The notes: generated by a model from the sequence alone, not told the origin. Numbered from the stretch's first letter, positions 1 through 6,047 are shown. The stretch is DNA of 7,783 nt from Hydromicrobium sp964517765 (GCA_964517765.1 CAZFEN010000034.1:1-7783), one strand, 5' to 3'. Numbers and translations are program-made.

Positions 1-792
1 AGCCAGAGCTATTCCCTCTCCGATATTGTAATCAATTCCGAAAATACCAATCAGGCCGTCGTAGGCAGTAATAGATTCCTCAGTAGCAGTCATTGCCTCA
101 GCCACTTCATCATTAGTATAACGAGAATGGATTACCTCAATGTCCGGAGCAATTTCGCCCATGCGCTCGTCAAAACCTTCACCTCTAAGCCTATCTGTAT
201 CACATTCTACTACATGCATGATAACTACAGTTCCTGTTTTTTCTACACCATTAGCATCAAGGGCCTCAACCATTGCATCTGCAGCAGTTCTTCCTCCAGC
301 TTTATTATCTGTTGCCAGGTGGCTTACCACATCAGTCGGTATAATGGTATCAGTTGTTATAACCGGGATTCCCAGGCTCATTGCACTATCTACTGCAGGT
401 ACAGCGCCCTCTCCTGACTGAGATGCAACTACTATTGCATCGGGTTCGCTAGTTACAACATTTTCTAAAATTGTAATAGCTCCTTCTATATCTGTTTCAG
501 AATCCGGTCCATAAGGAGTAACATTGACGTTGTCATTTTCCTCGTCAAATTGTTCTCCTCCAGCAATCATTGACTGCCAGAACTCAGAGTTTACTGATTT
601 AACAATAAGAGCTATTTCTATCATTTCTTCAGCAGGAGCTTCTTCTTCTGCTGTTTCTGCTGGTGCTTCCTCTGCTACTTCTTCTTCTGCGGGAGCTACT
701 TTTTCTTCTGCTTTACAGCCATATAATGAAAAAGCTGCAACCATTGATATACTTAATACCAACGCTACTATCCACAATAATGATTTTTTCAT
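1..792 (-). CDS. Sugar ABC transporter substrate-binding lipoprotein (periplasmic-binding-protein type 1), 3' end beyond window
   Basis: Read on the minus strand from ATG at 792-790, this stays open for 264 codons to the window edge, so the C-terminal part is missing. Residues 1-26 form a lipoprotein signal: KK, a hydrophobic stretch, then lipobox L-Y-G-C with Cys26 as the lipidation site. Residues 29-56 are a low-complexity Ala/Glu/Pro linker. The type 1 sugar-binding fold starts near residue 58 (IEIALIVKSVNSEFW) and continues with GIPVITTDT (141-149), LATDN (159-163) and DRLRGEGF (200-207), as in ribose/galactose-type proteins (Peripla_BP_4). It should capture a sugar outside the membrane and deliver it to an ABC permease; the permease and ATPase are not in the window. 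The exact sugar cannot be told. A modest AGGA lies 11 nt before the start. A strong promoter sits about 370 nt upstream, leaving an unusually long leader. Confidence 0.93.
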   Translation of the reverse strand, partial: MKKSLLWIVALVLSISMVAAFSLYGCKAEEKVAPAEEEVAEEAPAETAEEEAPAEEMIEIALIVKSVNSEFWQSMIAGGEQFDEENDNVNVTPYGPDSETDIEGAITILENVVTSEPDAIVVASQSGEGAVPAVDSAMSLGIPVITTDTIIPTDVVSHLATDNKAGGRTAADAMVEALDANGVEKTGTVVIMHVVECDTDRLRGEGFDERMGEIAPDIEVIHSRYTNDEVAEAMTATEESITAYDGLIGIFGIDYNIGEGIALA

Positions 793-890
793 TCTATACC
801 CATTCCTTTCGCTTCGCCCAAGACACAAAATTATTTAGAACCTGTCCTTAGGCAACTTTTTTATAAATAAATCATTGAGATTACGGGCAA

Positions 891-962
891 CTACAAACCA
901 CCTGGAGGTTGCGCTATGAACTTTTTTGTCATTGCCTCTATAATCTTTTTCTCAGACTTCAC
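891..962 (-). other. Possible 23-codon leader ORF upstream of the sugar-binding protein gene
   Basis: A strong Shine-Dalgarno-like AGGAGGT (967-961, minus strand) lies inside the predicted leader RNA. A GTG at 962-960 overlaps it and opens 23 codons ending in TAG at 893-891. An internal ATG at 932-930, preceded by AGAGG only two bases away, is in the same frame and ends ...FIAQPPGGL. The region near the stop can pair (ACCT-CC-AGGT, and GCAAC with GTTGC). The start geometry is poor: the GTG sits too close to the SD and the ATG too far from it. This may be a leader peptide, a gene remnant or chance. Confidence 0.2.
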
Positions 963-1086
963 CTCCTATCTTGCTGGCATTGTTAATATTATGACAAAAT
1001 AAATCTTACTTTTTAGCTTCTTCCACTACATTCTCATGTCTTATGATAATTAAATATGATTTTTCTTCATATATTAGTGAGAACTT

Positions 1087-1120
1087 TTATGGTAATTATT
1101 ACTCTTCATTCTAACCATAA
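1087..1120. repeat. Inverted repeat TTATGGT-N20-ACCATAA
   Basis: Seven perfect inverted bases (1087-1093 and 1114-1120) are separated by 20 nt that include a second small palindrome, GTAATTATTAC (1092-1102). On the minus strand it falls within the predicted leader transcript of the sugar-binding protein, so it could be an RNA hairpin or a protein site. In AT-rich DNA a chance origin is quite possible. Confidence 0.35.
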
Positions 1121-1134
1121 TTTTCTAAAAAAAG

Positions 1135-1167
1135 TGAACAAATGTGCAGTATTTAATAATATGTTCA
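1135..1167. promoter_or_regulatory. Inverted repeat TGAACA-N21-TGTTCA at the predicted transcription start
   Basis: TGAACA at 1135-1140 and TGTTCA at 1162-1167 are perfect inverted copies. One arm abuts the predicted -10 box (1169-1174) of the sugar-binding protein promoter and overlaps its probable +1, which is where a repressor would block transcription. The half-sites are short and I cannot assign a regulator. Confidence 0.3.
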
Positions 1168-1168
1168 A

Positions 1169-1197
1169 ATATTAAAAAAAAACACAATATTTGTCAA
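1169..1197 (-). promoter_or_regulatory. Sigma70-type promoter of the sugar-binding lipoprotein gene
   Basis: On the minus strand, a consensus -35 box TTGACA (1197-1192) is followed by a 17-nt T-rich spacer and the -10 box TAATAT (1174-1169, 4 of 6 consensus). Transcription should start near 1163, about 370 nt before the lipoprotein start codon. There is no other minus-strand gene between them, so the lipoprotein gene is the likely target. Confidence 0.6.
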
Positions 1198-1475
1198 GTT
1201 AAATTATATTTTAGTGCCGTTATTCTGCGATATTCTCCCTCTAATATGTAGTTTATAATTGGACATTATTGAATTAATTATCTATTTATGTAAATATTAC
1301 TCAGATTAGATTTTACGATATGAATAAAGATAGTAATTTTACCTTGAAGTATTTTTTACAAAAAATAAATCGTTTATAATTTAATATTTAAATAATCATA
1401 TTATGCAATTGGAATCAGTGGTCTTGAGTAATTGTTAAATCTCATACTTAAAAAGAAAGAAAAAGGAGTATAAAA

Positions 1476-2000
1476 ATGGAAAAAACAAAAGCGCAAAAAG
1501 CATATGACCTGGCTTTTAAATATGAACATGAATGGATGGGTTGTGCGCAATGCACCATTAAGGCCTTACTTGATGTTTATAAAATAGATAACAATGATTT
1601 TTTTAAAGCTTTGAGCGGTTTTGCTGCAGGGGGGGCTAAGGAGGGAGACGGAATGTGTGGTGCATACCTTGCAGGAGTATTTTTTCTTGGTTTAGAGTTT
1701 GGAAGAAATATTTACGATATAGGTGTAGATCCGAATGATCCCAGAGGCTCAAAAAAGAACAGGATATTAAACCCATTGATTAAAGAATTGCATGAAAAAT
1801 TCATTAAAGAATACGGGAGCATTACATGCCATCAGATACATAGAAAATTATATGGTAGACCTTTTTATCTAGCAGATCGCCAGGAATTAGAAAAATTTGA
1901 TTTAGCAGGGGGACATGATTGGGGATGCACATCGGTCTGCGGAAATGGTGCTAAATGGACAGTTGAAATATTGGATAAAGCAAAAAAAGATAAAAAATAA
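1476..2000 (+). CDS. C_GCAxxG_C_C family protein (cysteine-rich, probable redox or metal-binding)
   Basis: This 174-residue protein fits the C_GCAxxG_C_C (TIGR01909) family: an N-terminal GCAQC (Cys23, Cys26), a glycine-rich segment GFAAGGAKEGDGMCGA (48-63, Cys61), a later Cys after FIKEYGSI (Cys118), and a C-terminal CTSVC pair (Cys151, Cys155). Family members are small cytoplasmic proteins of anaerobes. Their conserved cysteines suggest a redox or metal-cluster role, but no reaction is established to my knowledge. There is no signal peptide or membrane span. The start is well supported by AGGAG seven bases before the ATG. It is transcribed alone: the upstream neighbour is divergent and rpiA converges 57 nt downstream. 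The segment after residue 80 is longer and more charged than in short family members. Family assignment is fairly sure, function unknown. Confidence 0.82.
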   Translation: MEKTKAQKAYDLAFKYEHEWMGCAQCTIKALLDVYKIDNNDFFKALSGFAAGGAKEGDGMCGAYLAGVFFLGLEFGRNIYDIGVDPNDPRGSKKNRILNPLIKELHEKFIKEYGSITCHQIHRKLYGRPFYLADRQELEKFDLAGGHDWGCTSVCGNGAKWTVEILDKAKKDKK

Positions 2001-2057
2001 GTTTTAAACTGATTTTCACAGTCTGTGTCTGTAATTGATTTTATTTCTTATAATTGC

Positions 2058-2723
2058 TTACTTTTTATAAATAGTTTTATTTGATATGACAACATCAGTC
2101 ATATTAATGAAAAGGCCGTTATCAACGACACCCGGGGTATAATTAATTCTTTTTTCCAGATCTTCAGGATTATCTATTTCATTCAATTTTAAGTCAATTA
2201 TATAATTATCATTATCTGTTACAAAAAAACTTCTATTCACCATTCTATATGAAGGACTATAACCGAGTTCCTTAAATTTCTTGAATACATGTCTATGATT
2301 CATCTTTAAAACCTCAACAGGCAATGGGAAATTACCTAACTTAGCAACATATTTACTTGAATCAATAACTATTATTAATTGTTTTGAAATAGAAGCAACG
2401 ATTTTCTCTTTTAATAGAGCTCCTCCTCCACCTTTTATTAAATTTAAGTCATGATCAACCTCATCAGCCCCATCAATGGTGAGATCAATATAATCAACAT
2501 CATTTATATCCAAAATTGGGATATTATACTTTTTAGCTAAAGCCGTTGTCTTGCAGGAAGTCGATATAGCTTTAATTCTTAGACCATTGTTAATCAATTC
2601 CCCAACCTTTTTTATCACGTAATGAGCCGTCGAACCTGTTCCAAGGCCTATATTCATATTTTCTCTAATGAAGGAAACTGCTATTTCCGCAGCATTACTC
2701 TTCTCTAATTCAATATAATCCAT
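2058..2723 (-). CDS. rpiA: Ribose-5-phosphate isomerase A
   Basis: RpiA interconverts ribose 5-phosphate and ribulose 5-phosphate in the cytoplasmic non-oxidative pentose phosphate pathway, feeding nucleotide synthesis. The 221-residue length is normal. Visible motifs are the phosphate-binding loop GLGTGST (26-32), STSCKTTALA (54-63), the acidic motif TIDGADEVD (82-90) with Asp84 and Asp87, KGGGGALLKEK (97-107) with Lys97 and Glu106, and TPGVVDNGLF near the C-terminus. From memory of E. coli RpiA, Asp84, Asp87, Lys97 and Glu106 correspond to its Asp81, Asp84, Lys94 and catalytic Glu103, so the active site looks complete. The ribosome site is weak (GAGG about 10 nt before ATG). A promoter at 2837-2866 lies between it and the upstream Lpd remnant, so it is probably transcribed alone. 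A sugar-binding lipoprotein gene lies 1.3 kb away, but a shared ribose pathway is only a guess. Confidence 0.96.
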   Translation of the reverse strand: MDYIELEKSNAAEIAVSFIRENMNIGLGTGSTAHYVIKKVGELINNGLRIKAISTSCKTTALAKKYNIPILDINDVDYIDLTIDGADEVDHDLNLIKGGGGALLKEKIVASISKQLIIVIDSSKYVAKLGNFPLPVEVLKMNHRHVFKKFKELGYSPSYRMVNRSFFVTDNDNYIIDLKLNEIDNPEDLEKRINYTPGVVDNGLFINMTDVVISNKTIYKK

Positions 2724-2836
2724 TTTAAATGGGCCTCATCTTTTATTTTCCCTTGTATATCTTAAAACATGACTTTTTAAAGTTGATATAAATTTATTTT
2801 ATCATATCTTTAGTGGTTTCATTGCTTATTATGCAC

Positions 2837-2866
2837 ATTTTACGCAAGGAATACTCTTGATATCAA
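2837..2866 (-). promoter_or_regulatory. Predicted promoter of rpiA
   Basis: Minus strand: -35 TTGATA (2866-2861, 5 of 6 consensus), an 18-nt spacer, and -10 TAAAAT (2842-2837, 5 of 6). Transcription would start near 2830, giving a leader of about 107 nt before rpiA. The -35 box lies inside a perfect 10-bp palindrome TTGATATCAA (2857-2866), which could be a regulator half-site or chance. Confidence 0.5.
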
Positions 2867-2893
2867 TTACTGTAACAAAAAGTTTATTTTCTT

Positions 2894-2936
2894 AATAATA
2901 TTCCTCGTAACCATTACGGGTTTCGCTGCTATTATT
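2894..2936 (-). terminator. Stem-loop after the Lpd remnant, candidate terminator
   Basis: On the minus strand, just after the stop of the dehydrogenase remnant, AATAATA pairs with TATTATT (outer arms 2936-2930 and 2900-2894). CGTAA pairs with TTACG around a TGG loop (2918-2906). An internal loop separates the stems. The U-run is interrupted (AAGAAAATAAACTTTTT), so it is not a classic terminator, but its position between two same-strand genes fits one. Confidence 0.35.
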
Positions 2937-2946
2937 CTAACTGCTT

Positions 2947-3312
2947 TTATTTAGATTTGTGGGTAGCAATACCAAAACAATCTTCGGCAGCTTCCATTAC
3001 TGCTTCAGACAGAGTTGGATGGGAATGCACTGTAGCAGCAAGGCCATCAATTAAAACTTCACCTTCCATAGCTACTGCAATTTCATGGACCAGCTCGGAA
3101 GCTCTTGGTCCAATAATCTTGGATCCAAGTATTTCCCCGGTTTCCTTATCTGATACGATCTTAACAAATCCAGTAGTTTCTCCTGTTATGTAAGCCTTTC
3201 CGCTTGAAGAAAATGGGAATTTGCCTATACGTACCTCGTAACCTTTATGGATAGCCTGATCTTTATTTAATCCGACTGTACCTATCTCGGGAGAAGTAAA
3301 CACTGCCCATGG
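2947..3312 (-). pseudogene. C-terminal fragment of dihydrolipoamide dehydrogenase (dimerisation domain only)
   Basis: Dihydrolipoamide dehydrogenase is the FAD-dependent E3 subunit of 2-oxoacid dehydrogenase and glycine cleavage complexes, usually about 460 residues. Only the last 120 or so remain here. Homology begins abruptly at PWAVFTSPEIG and runs through the whole C-terminal interface domain to the natural end. The motif HSHPTLSE, with the active-site His-Glu pair, is intact. The FAD and NAD domains and the CxxxxC redox site are absent. An in-frame TAA lies at 3324-3322, four codons before the homology starts, and no missing part is found in other frames because the DUF3786 gene ends 20 nt upstream of the breakpoint. 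The first usable start would be GTG at 3303, with no visible ribosome site. A deletion remnant is most likely. The well-kept reading frame means the event was recent or that the small domain is still expressed. Confidence 0.8.
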
Positions 3313-3331
3313 TAAAACAAATTAAATCAAT

Positions 3332-3913
3332 TTATTTGCATAGCTCTTTAACTATATAAGTTAAGATCAGTTTAATCACATCAGTTTTTAAATAATCAGC
3401 AGCGCTGCCATCAAACAGCACTCTGATATTTGCTTCAAATTCACTACTTTTCTCGTCAAAAATCATAAGAACAGGAAACATTTTAAAAGGATGAATAATT
3501 GAACTATGTTTAAAAGATGCGTATTTTTCTCCACCGATTTCAAATGTCTTTTTTAAAAACCTTTCACCATTATTTTCATACTTACTAATTAGAGGTCTTA
3601 GTATTTCTGGTATTTTCTGCCAGTAAAAAAGTCCTCCGGGAAGTTCCCTGTAAGATATCCAGCTGGCTGCCAGGTGGGTTCCTTTTGCATTAAGCAGATA
3701 ATGTAAAACAAGAGAAGATGAAAATGTATCCAGTGGTTCTTTTTTATCTTTTGAACAATAAATCTCTTTTTTATCTAAATCCACAACTACTTCTTTTTCA
3801 AAAAAAGCTAATTTAATCTTTTTATTATTGAAACGTTTTGAATCTGTGCAGTTTATAATAATATCAATATCCCTGCCTGCAAGTTCTTCAAACATTTTAT
3901 TACAAATATCCAT
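3332..3913 (-). CDS. DUF3786 domain-containing protein
   Basis: This 193-residue soluble protein has no signal peptide or membrane span. It resembles the DUF3786 family along most of its length: N-terminal FEELAGRD (8-15), a central HYLLNAKGTHLAASWISYRE then LPGG, and near the C-terminus FPVLMIFDEKSSEF followed by the ILFD-like VLFDGSAADYL. The family is found mainly in anaerobes and has no proven activity that I know of. The ATG at 3913-3911 is the only reasonable start, because an in-frame TAG lies six codons upstream. No Shine-Dalgarno sequence is visible. The gene is divergent from the EIIC-like permease (133 nt between starts) and is followed after 19 nt by the Lpd remnant, so they may once have formed a unit. 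Family call fairly sure, function unknown. Confidence 0.75.
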   Translation of the reverse strand: MDICNKMFEELAGRDIDIIINCTDSKRFNNKKIKLAFFEKEVVVDLDKKEIYCSKDKKEPLDTFSSSLVLHYLLNAKGTHLAASWISYRELPGGLFYWQKIPEILRPLISKYENNGERFLKKTFEIGGEKYASFKHSSIIHPFKMFPVLMIFDEKSSEFEANIRVLFDGSAADYLKTDVIKLILTYIVKELCK

Positions 3914-3984
3914 AAAATTTTTCGTACTCTATCAGGTTTTAGGCCGATTCCGAATATCCACTGATATCAAAAAGAACAGCCCCC

Positions 3985-4013
3985 TTCATTTTTTACCGAA
4001 TAGTAATTATAAT
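3985..4013 (+). promoter_or_regulatory. Candidate promoter of the GatC-like gene
   Basis: A perfect -10 box TATAAT (4008-4013) is preceded by a 17-nt spacer and a weak -35 box TTCATT (3985-3990, 3 of 6). Transcription would start near 4020, leaving about 27 nt before the ATG at 4047. It lies in the 133-nt gap between the divergent DUF3786 and permease genes. Confidence 0.35.
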
Positions 4014-4046
4014 ATAACATCATTACAAACATGAAAAATTAATCTT

Positions 4047-5348
4047 ATGTCAACCACCTATAAGGTAGTTAATTTTATAATACAGTTAGGACCTGTTTTT
4101 CTGATTCCTGTAATATTGTTTATAACAAGCCTTATCGTCACAAGAAGCCCATTAAGGAATTTAAAAAACTTTGCCTTTATGTTAGCAGGTATGATCGGAA
4201 TTTCGGTAACGGTCACTCTTTTTGTAAATTTTTTTGCTCCTCTTATAAGTACCATATTAATAAATTCTTCAAAAAATTTTGAGATTATCGATGCAGGCTG
4301 GGTAGTTTCAAGAGCAGTCGTCTTAAATTCTCCTATTATCTTCCAAATAATAATAGCCGTATTTATTCTAAACCTGATTATGCTCTTTTTAAAATTTACA
4401 AGAACGATAAATATAGATTTTTGGAACTATTGGAGTTTTCTGCTGGCGGGTTCGATTGTTTATACTATTACCGAAATAAAATGGATAAGTATACTTATGG
4501 CCATTATAGTAGCTGCAATAACTTTTGTACTTTCAGATATATATGCACCCCACATCGAAAATTATTTTGGCATAAAGGGCATATCGAATCCACAGACCAA
4601 TATCATATGCTGGGCTCCCTTTTCACAGCTTGTTAATGCTATATTTGACCGCATCCCTTTTATAAGAAGAATACACATCTTTTATGAAGAAATTCAATAC
4701 AAGTTAGGGATTTTCTCGGAACCCATAATAATGGGCTTTATTATCGGAACTGTAATAGGAGCAATTACCCGTTATAAGAATTTTTTCCTGAATCCGGGGC
4801 CCAATATTTTTTATTCTTTATCAAGCGGTCTGGTACTTTCTATAATTATGGTAGTCATGCCAAGAGCAGCCAACCTGCTATTCAGGGGTCTTGTTCCCGC
4901 TATAAATGACATAAAAAGTTTTATAGCGCGGCGGATTACAAAAAGGGAACTGAATATCGGCCTGGATTCAGTGGTATTGGTCGGACAACCTTCTATAATC
5001 TTCTTATCGGTTTTTATCATTCCGCTTACGGTTTATGTTTCGACCATTCTCCCGGGTAATAACGTACTCCCGAATGCCGACCTTATAATAATCCCATTTC
5101 TCCTAATCTGGATCATAGCTCCTTCCAGAGGAGATATATTTAGAAGTTTTATATCTGCAATAATCATAATACCAGCCATTCTCTGGATAACTACTAACAT
5201 GGGGTATTTATTTACTAACCTGTTCTTGAAATATGATCTGGGATTGGTAGAAGGATATAATAGGATTTCAAGTATTGGAGGCAGTTCTAATGTATTTTTC
5301 TGGATACTGCTAAAGACTCTGGAGCCGATATTTAACCTATTTCTATAG
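4047..5348 (+). CDS. Galactitol-type PTS EIIC (GatC-like) membrane permease, orphan and divergent
   Basis: This 433-residue polytopic membrane protein, with about ten hydrophobic spans, matches the PTS EIIC galactitol family end to end. Landmarks are LGPVFLIP (14-21), IIDAGW (80-85), NIDFWNYW (122-129), FSEP (223-226), VMPRAANLLFRGLVP (270-284), ELNIGLDS (301-308) and ILPGNNVLPNADL (334-346). Family members move a polyol or sugar across the membrane, normally coupled to phosphorylation by EIIA and EIIB. Neither partner is in the window. Two signature histidines, recalled from E. coli GatC (GIAIPHG and LLGHTAV), are glutamine here (GISNPQT, Gln183; LVGQPSI, Gln314), so substrate or coupling may differ. 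The start gives the normal N-terminal length, and an in-frame TGA lies 5 codons upstream. No Shine-Dalgarno sequence is visible. The neighbour downstream converges after 11 nt. Family sure, transport mode uncertain. Confidence 0.85.
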   Translation: MSTTYKVVNFIIQLGPVFLIPVILFITSLIVTRSPLRNLKNFAFMLAGMIGISVTVTLFVNFFAPLISTILINSSKNFEIIDAGWVVSRAVVLNSPIIFQIIIAVFILNLIMLFLKFTRTINIDFWNYWSFLLAGSIVYTITEIKWISILMAIIVAAITFVLSDIYAPHIENYFGIKGISNPQTNIICWAPFSQLVNAIFDRIPFIRRIHIFYEEIQYKLGIFSEPIIMGFIIGTVIGAITRYKNFFLNPGPNIFYSLSSGLVLSIIMVVMPRAANLLFRGLVPAINDIKSFIARRITKRELNIGLDSVVLVGQPSIIFLSVFIIPLTVYVSTILPGNNVLPNADLIIIPFLLIWIIAPSRGDIFRSFISAIIIIPAILWITTNMGYLFTNLFLKYDLGLVEGYNRISSIGGSSNVFFWILLKTLEPIFNLFL

Positions 5349-5359
5349 GACCTTAATTC

Positions 5360-5836
5360 TTACTTTCTTCTTGTTATCCTGTGGATATATTCCGTATATA
5401 AATTTTTATGGATTGCAGATTTTTCCCTGAAATTGTAGATTCCATTTCTTTCCAAGACCAGTTTTATTTTCTTATCGTTATGCATAATAATATCTCTTAC
5501 GTTTAAAATATTTGTTCTGTTTACCCATAAATCCGATTCCTGGGAAATATAAGGGAAAAAAGAATGAGCCTTTATCATTTTCTCCCAGGGGATCTCGATC
5601 CTATCGACAAGATCTGCATAACTGATATCAGGAACCTTTGTTATGATATTTTTAGCCTGATTTAATATTTCCAGATTTACTTTTTTTTCGATTCTTTTGA
5701 GATTATATGAGGATATGGTCAGGAAAACGCCATAAGCAAATACAGGTGGAATTATAAAGTAGTAATAACTATAAATAAAATTTATAATATATTTTCCAAT
5801 TCTGCCTAAAAATACTTCAAGCCAGATATTGGTCAT
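5360..5836 (-). CDS. Hypothetical single-span membrane protein
   Basis: I do not recognise this 158-residue protein. Residues 16-41 form one strongly hydrophobic, tyrosine-rich segment with a central PP (positions 30-31). Basic and polar residues follow from about 45 (NLKRIEKK). The remaining 115 or so residues look soluble, alternating charged and hydrophobic positions and ending in a basic tail (HRITRRK), so it is probably a membrane-anchored cytoplasmic domain. No catalytic motif is apparent. The start is well supported by GGAGAG seven bases before ATG. It lies 119 nt downstream of tRNA-Ala on the same strand and could be read through from the tRNA promoter. Its 3' end faces the GatC-like gene with only 11 nt between stops, leaving no room for separate terminators. 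Confidence 0.72.
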   Translation of the reverse strand: MTNIWLEVFLGRIGKYIINFIYSYYYFIIPPVFAYGVFLTISSYNLKRIEKKVNLEILNQAKNIITKVPDISYADLVDRIEIPWEKMIKAHSFFPYISQESDLWVNRTNILNVRDIIMHNDKKIKLVLERNGIYNFREKSAIHKNLYTEYIHRITRRK

Positions 5837-5931
5837 TTTTTATCTCTCCGGTTAAATTGATTCGTTATTGCGCAGGTTAATATTTAAATATTCTAACAAA
5901 AATAATAGCAGCCGTATACGATAATAAAATA

Positions 5932-5945
5932 TGAATTAATATTCA
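5932..5945 (-). terminator. Weak stem-loop after tRNA-Ala
   Basis: TGAAT and ATTCA (5-bp stem, TAAT loop) lie ten bases past the tRNA-Ala CCA end, and TATTTTATT follows on the minus strand. The stem is all but one pair A-T and the U-run is broken, so this is a weak candidate only. Confidence 0.25.
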
Positions 5946-5955
5946 GTTAAAAAGT

Positions 5956-6031
5956 TGGTGGAGATGAGCGGGATCGAACCGCTGACCTCCTGCTTGCAAG
6001 GCAGGCGCTCTCCCAACTGAGCTACACCCCC
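5956..6031 (-). tRNA. tRNA-Ala (anticodon UGC)
   Basis: Minus strand, 76 nt including an encoded CCA. The cloverleaf is complete: acceptor GGGGGTG pairs with CATCTCC and contains the G3-U70 wobble that identifies alanine tRNAs. The D stem is GCTC/GAGC, and the anticodon stem CCTGC/GCAGG encloses loop CTTGCAA with anticodon TGC. The T stem is AGCGG/CCGCT with loop TTCGATC. It lies 16 nt downstream of tRNA-Ile on the same strand, so the two are probably cut from one transcript. It reads GCN codons, mainly GCA and GCG. Confidence 0.97.
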
Positions 6032-6047
6032 ACAAAAAGTGAAAAAT

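Larger units (their letters stand above)
793..1475. other. Long AT-rich intergenic region between divergent genes
   Basis: This 683-nt stretch separates the divergently transcribed sugar-binding lipoprotein and cysteine-rich protein genes. No clear protein gene is present in any frame. For the minus strand it holds a strong sigma70-type promoter (1169-1197), two inverted repeats with 20-21 nt spacers (1087-1120 and 1135-1167), a small stem-loop motif ATATGA/TCATAT (1054-1072) and a possible 23-codon leader ORF (891-962). For the plus strand a TATAAT at 1375-1380 is preceded by TTTACA at 1355-1360, but the spacer is only 14 nt. TTGAGT at 1424-1429 is another weak -35 candidate. I could not match the region to any riboswitch class that I know. 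Confidence 0.6.

Noticed and set aside
127..851. Several plus-strand open frames of 60-104 codons
   Set aside because: They lie opposite the sugar-binding lipoprotein, which has a signal peptide, lipobox and family motifs. The plus frames are low-complexity mirror translations (Ser/Leu-rich opposite the Glu/Ala linker) with no ribosome site.
793..1475. A known riboswitch or T-box in the long leader
   Set aside because: No T-box sequence, specifier stem or other conserved riboswitch core that I know was visible. A covariance search would be needed to exclude one.
2001..2057. CACAG-T-CTGTG palindrome (2017-2027) as a shared terminator for the convergent genes
   Set aside because: The stem is very short, with a one- to three-base loop, and no uninterrupted T-run follows on either strand.
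2957..3193. Plus-strand frame of 78 codons
   Set aside because: It is antisense to the dehydrogenase remnant, which has clear homology. No motif or ribosome site is present on the plus strand.
3304..3913. Missing N-terminal part of dihydrolipoamide dehydrogenase hidden by a frameshift
   Set aside because: The upstream DNA is fully used by an intact DUF3786 gene, and no FAD or NAD motif is found in any frame, so this is a deletion rather than a simple frameshift.
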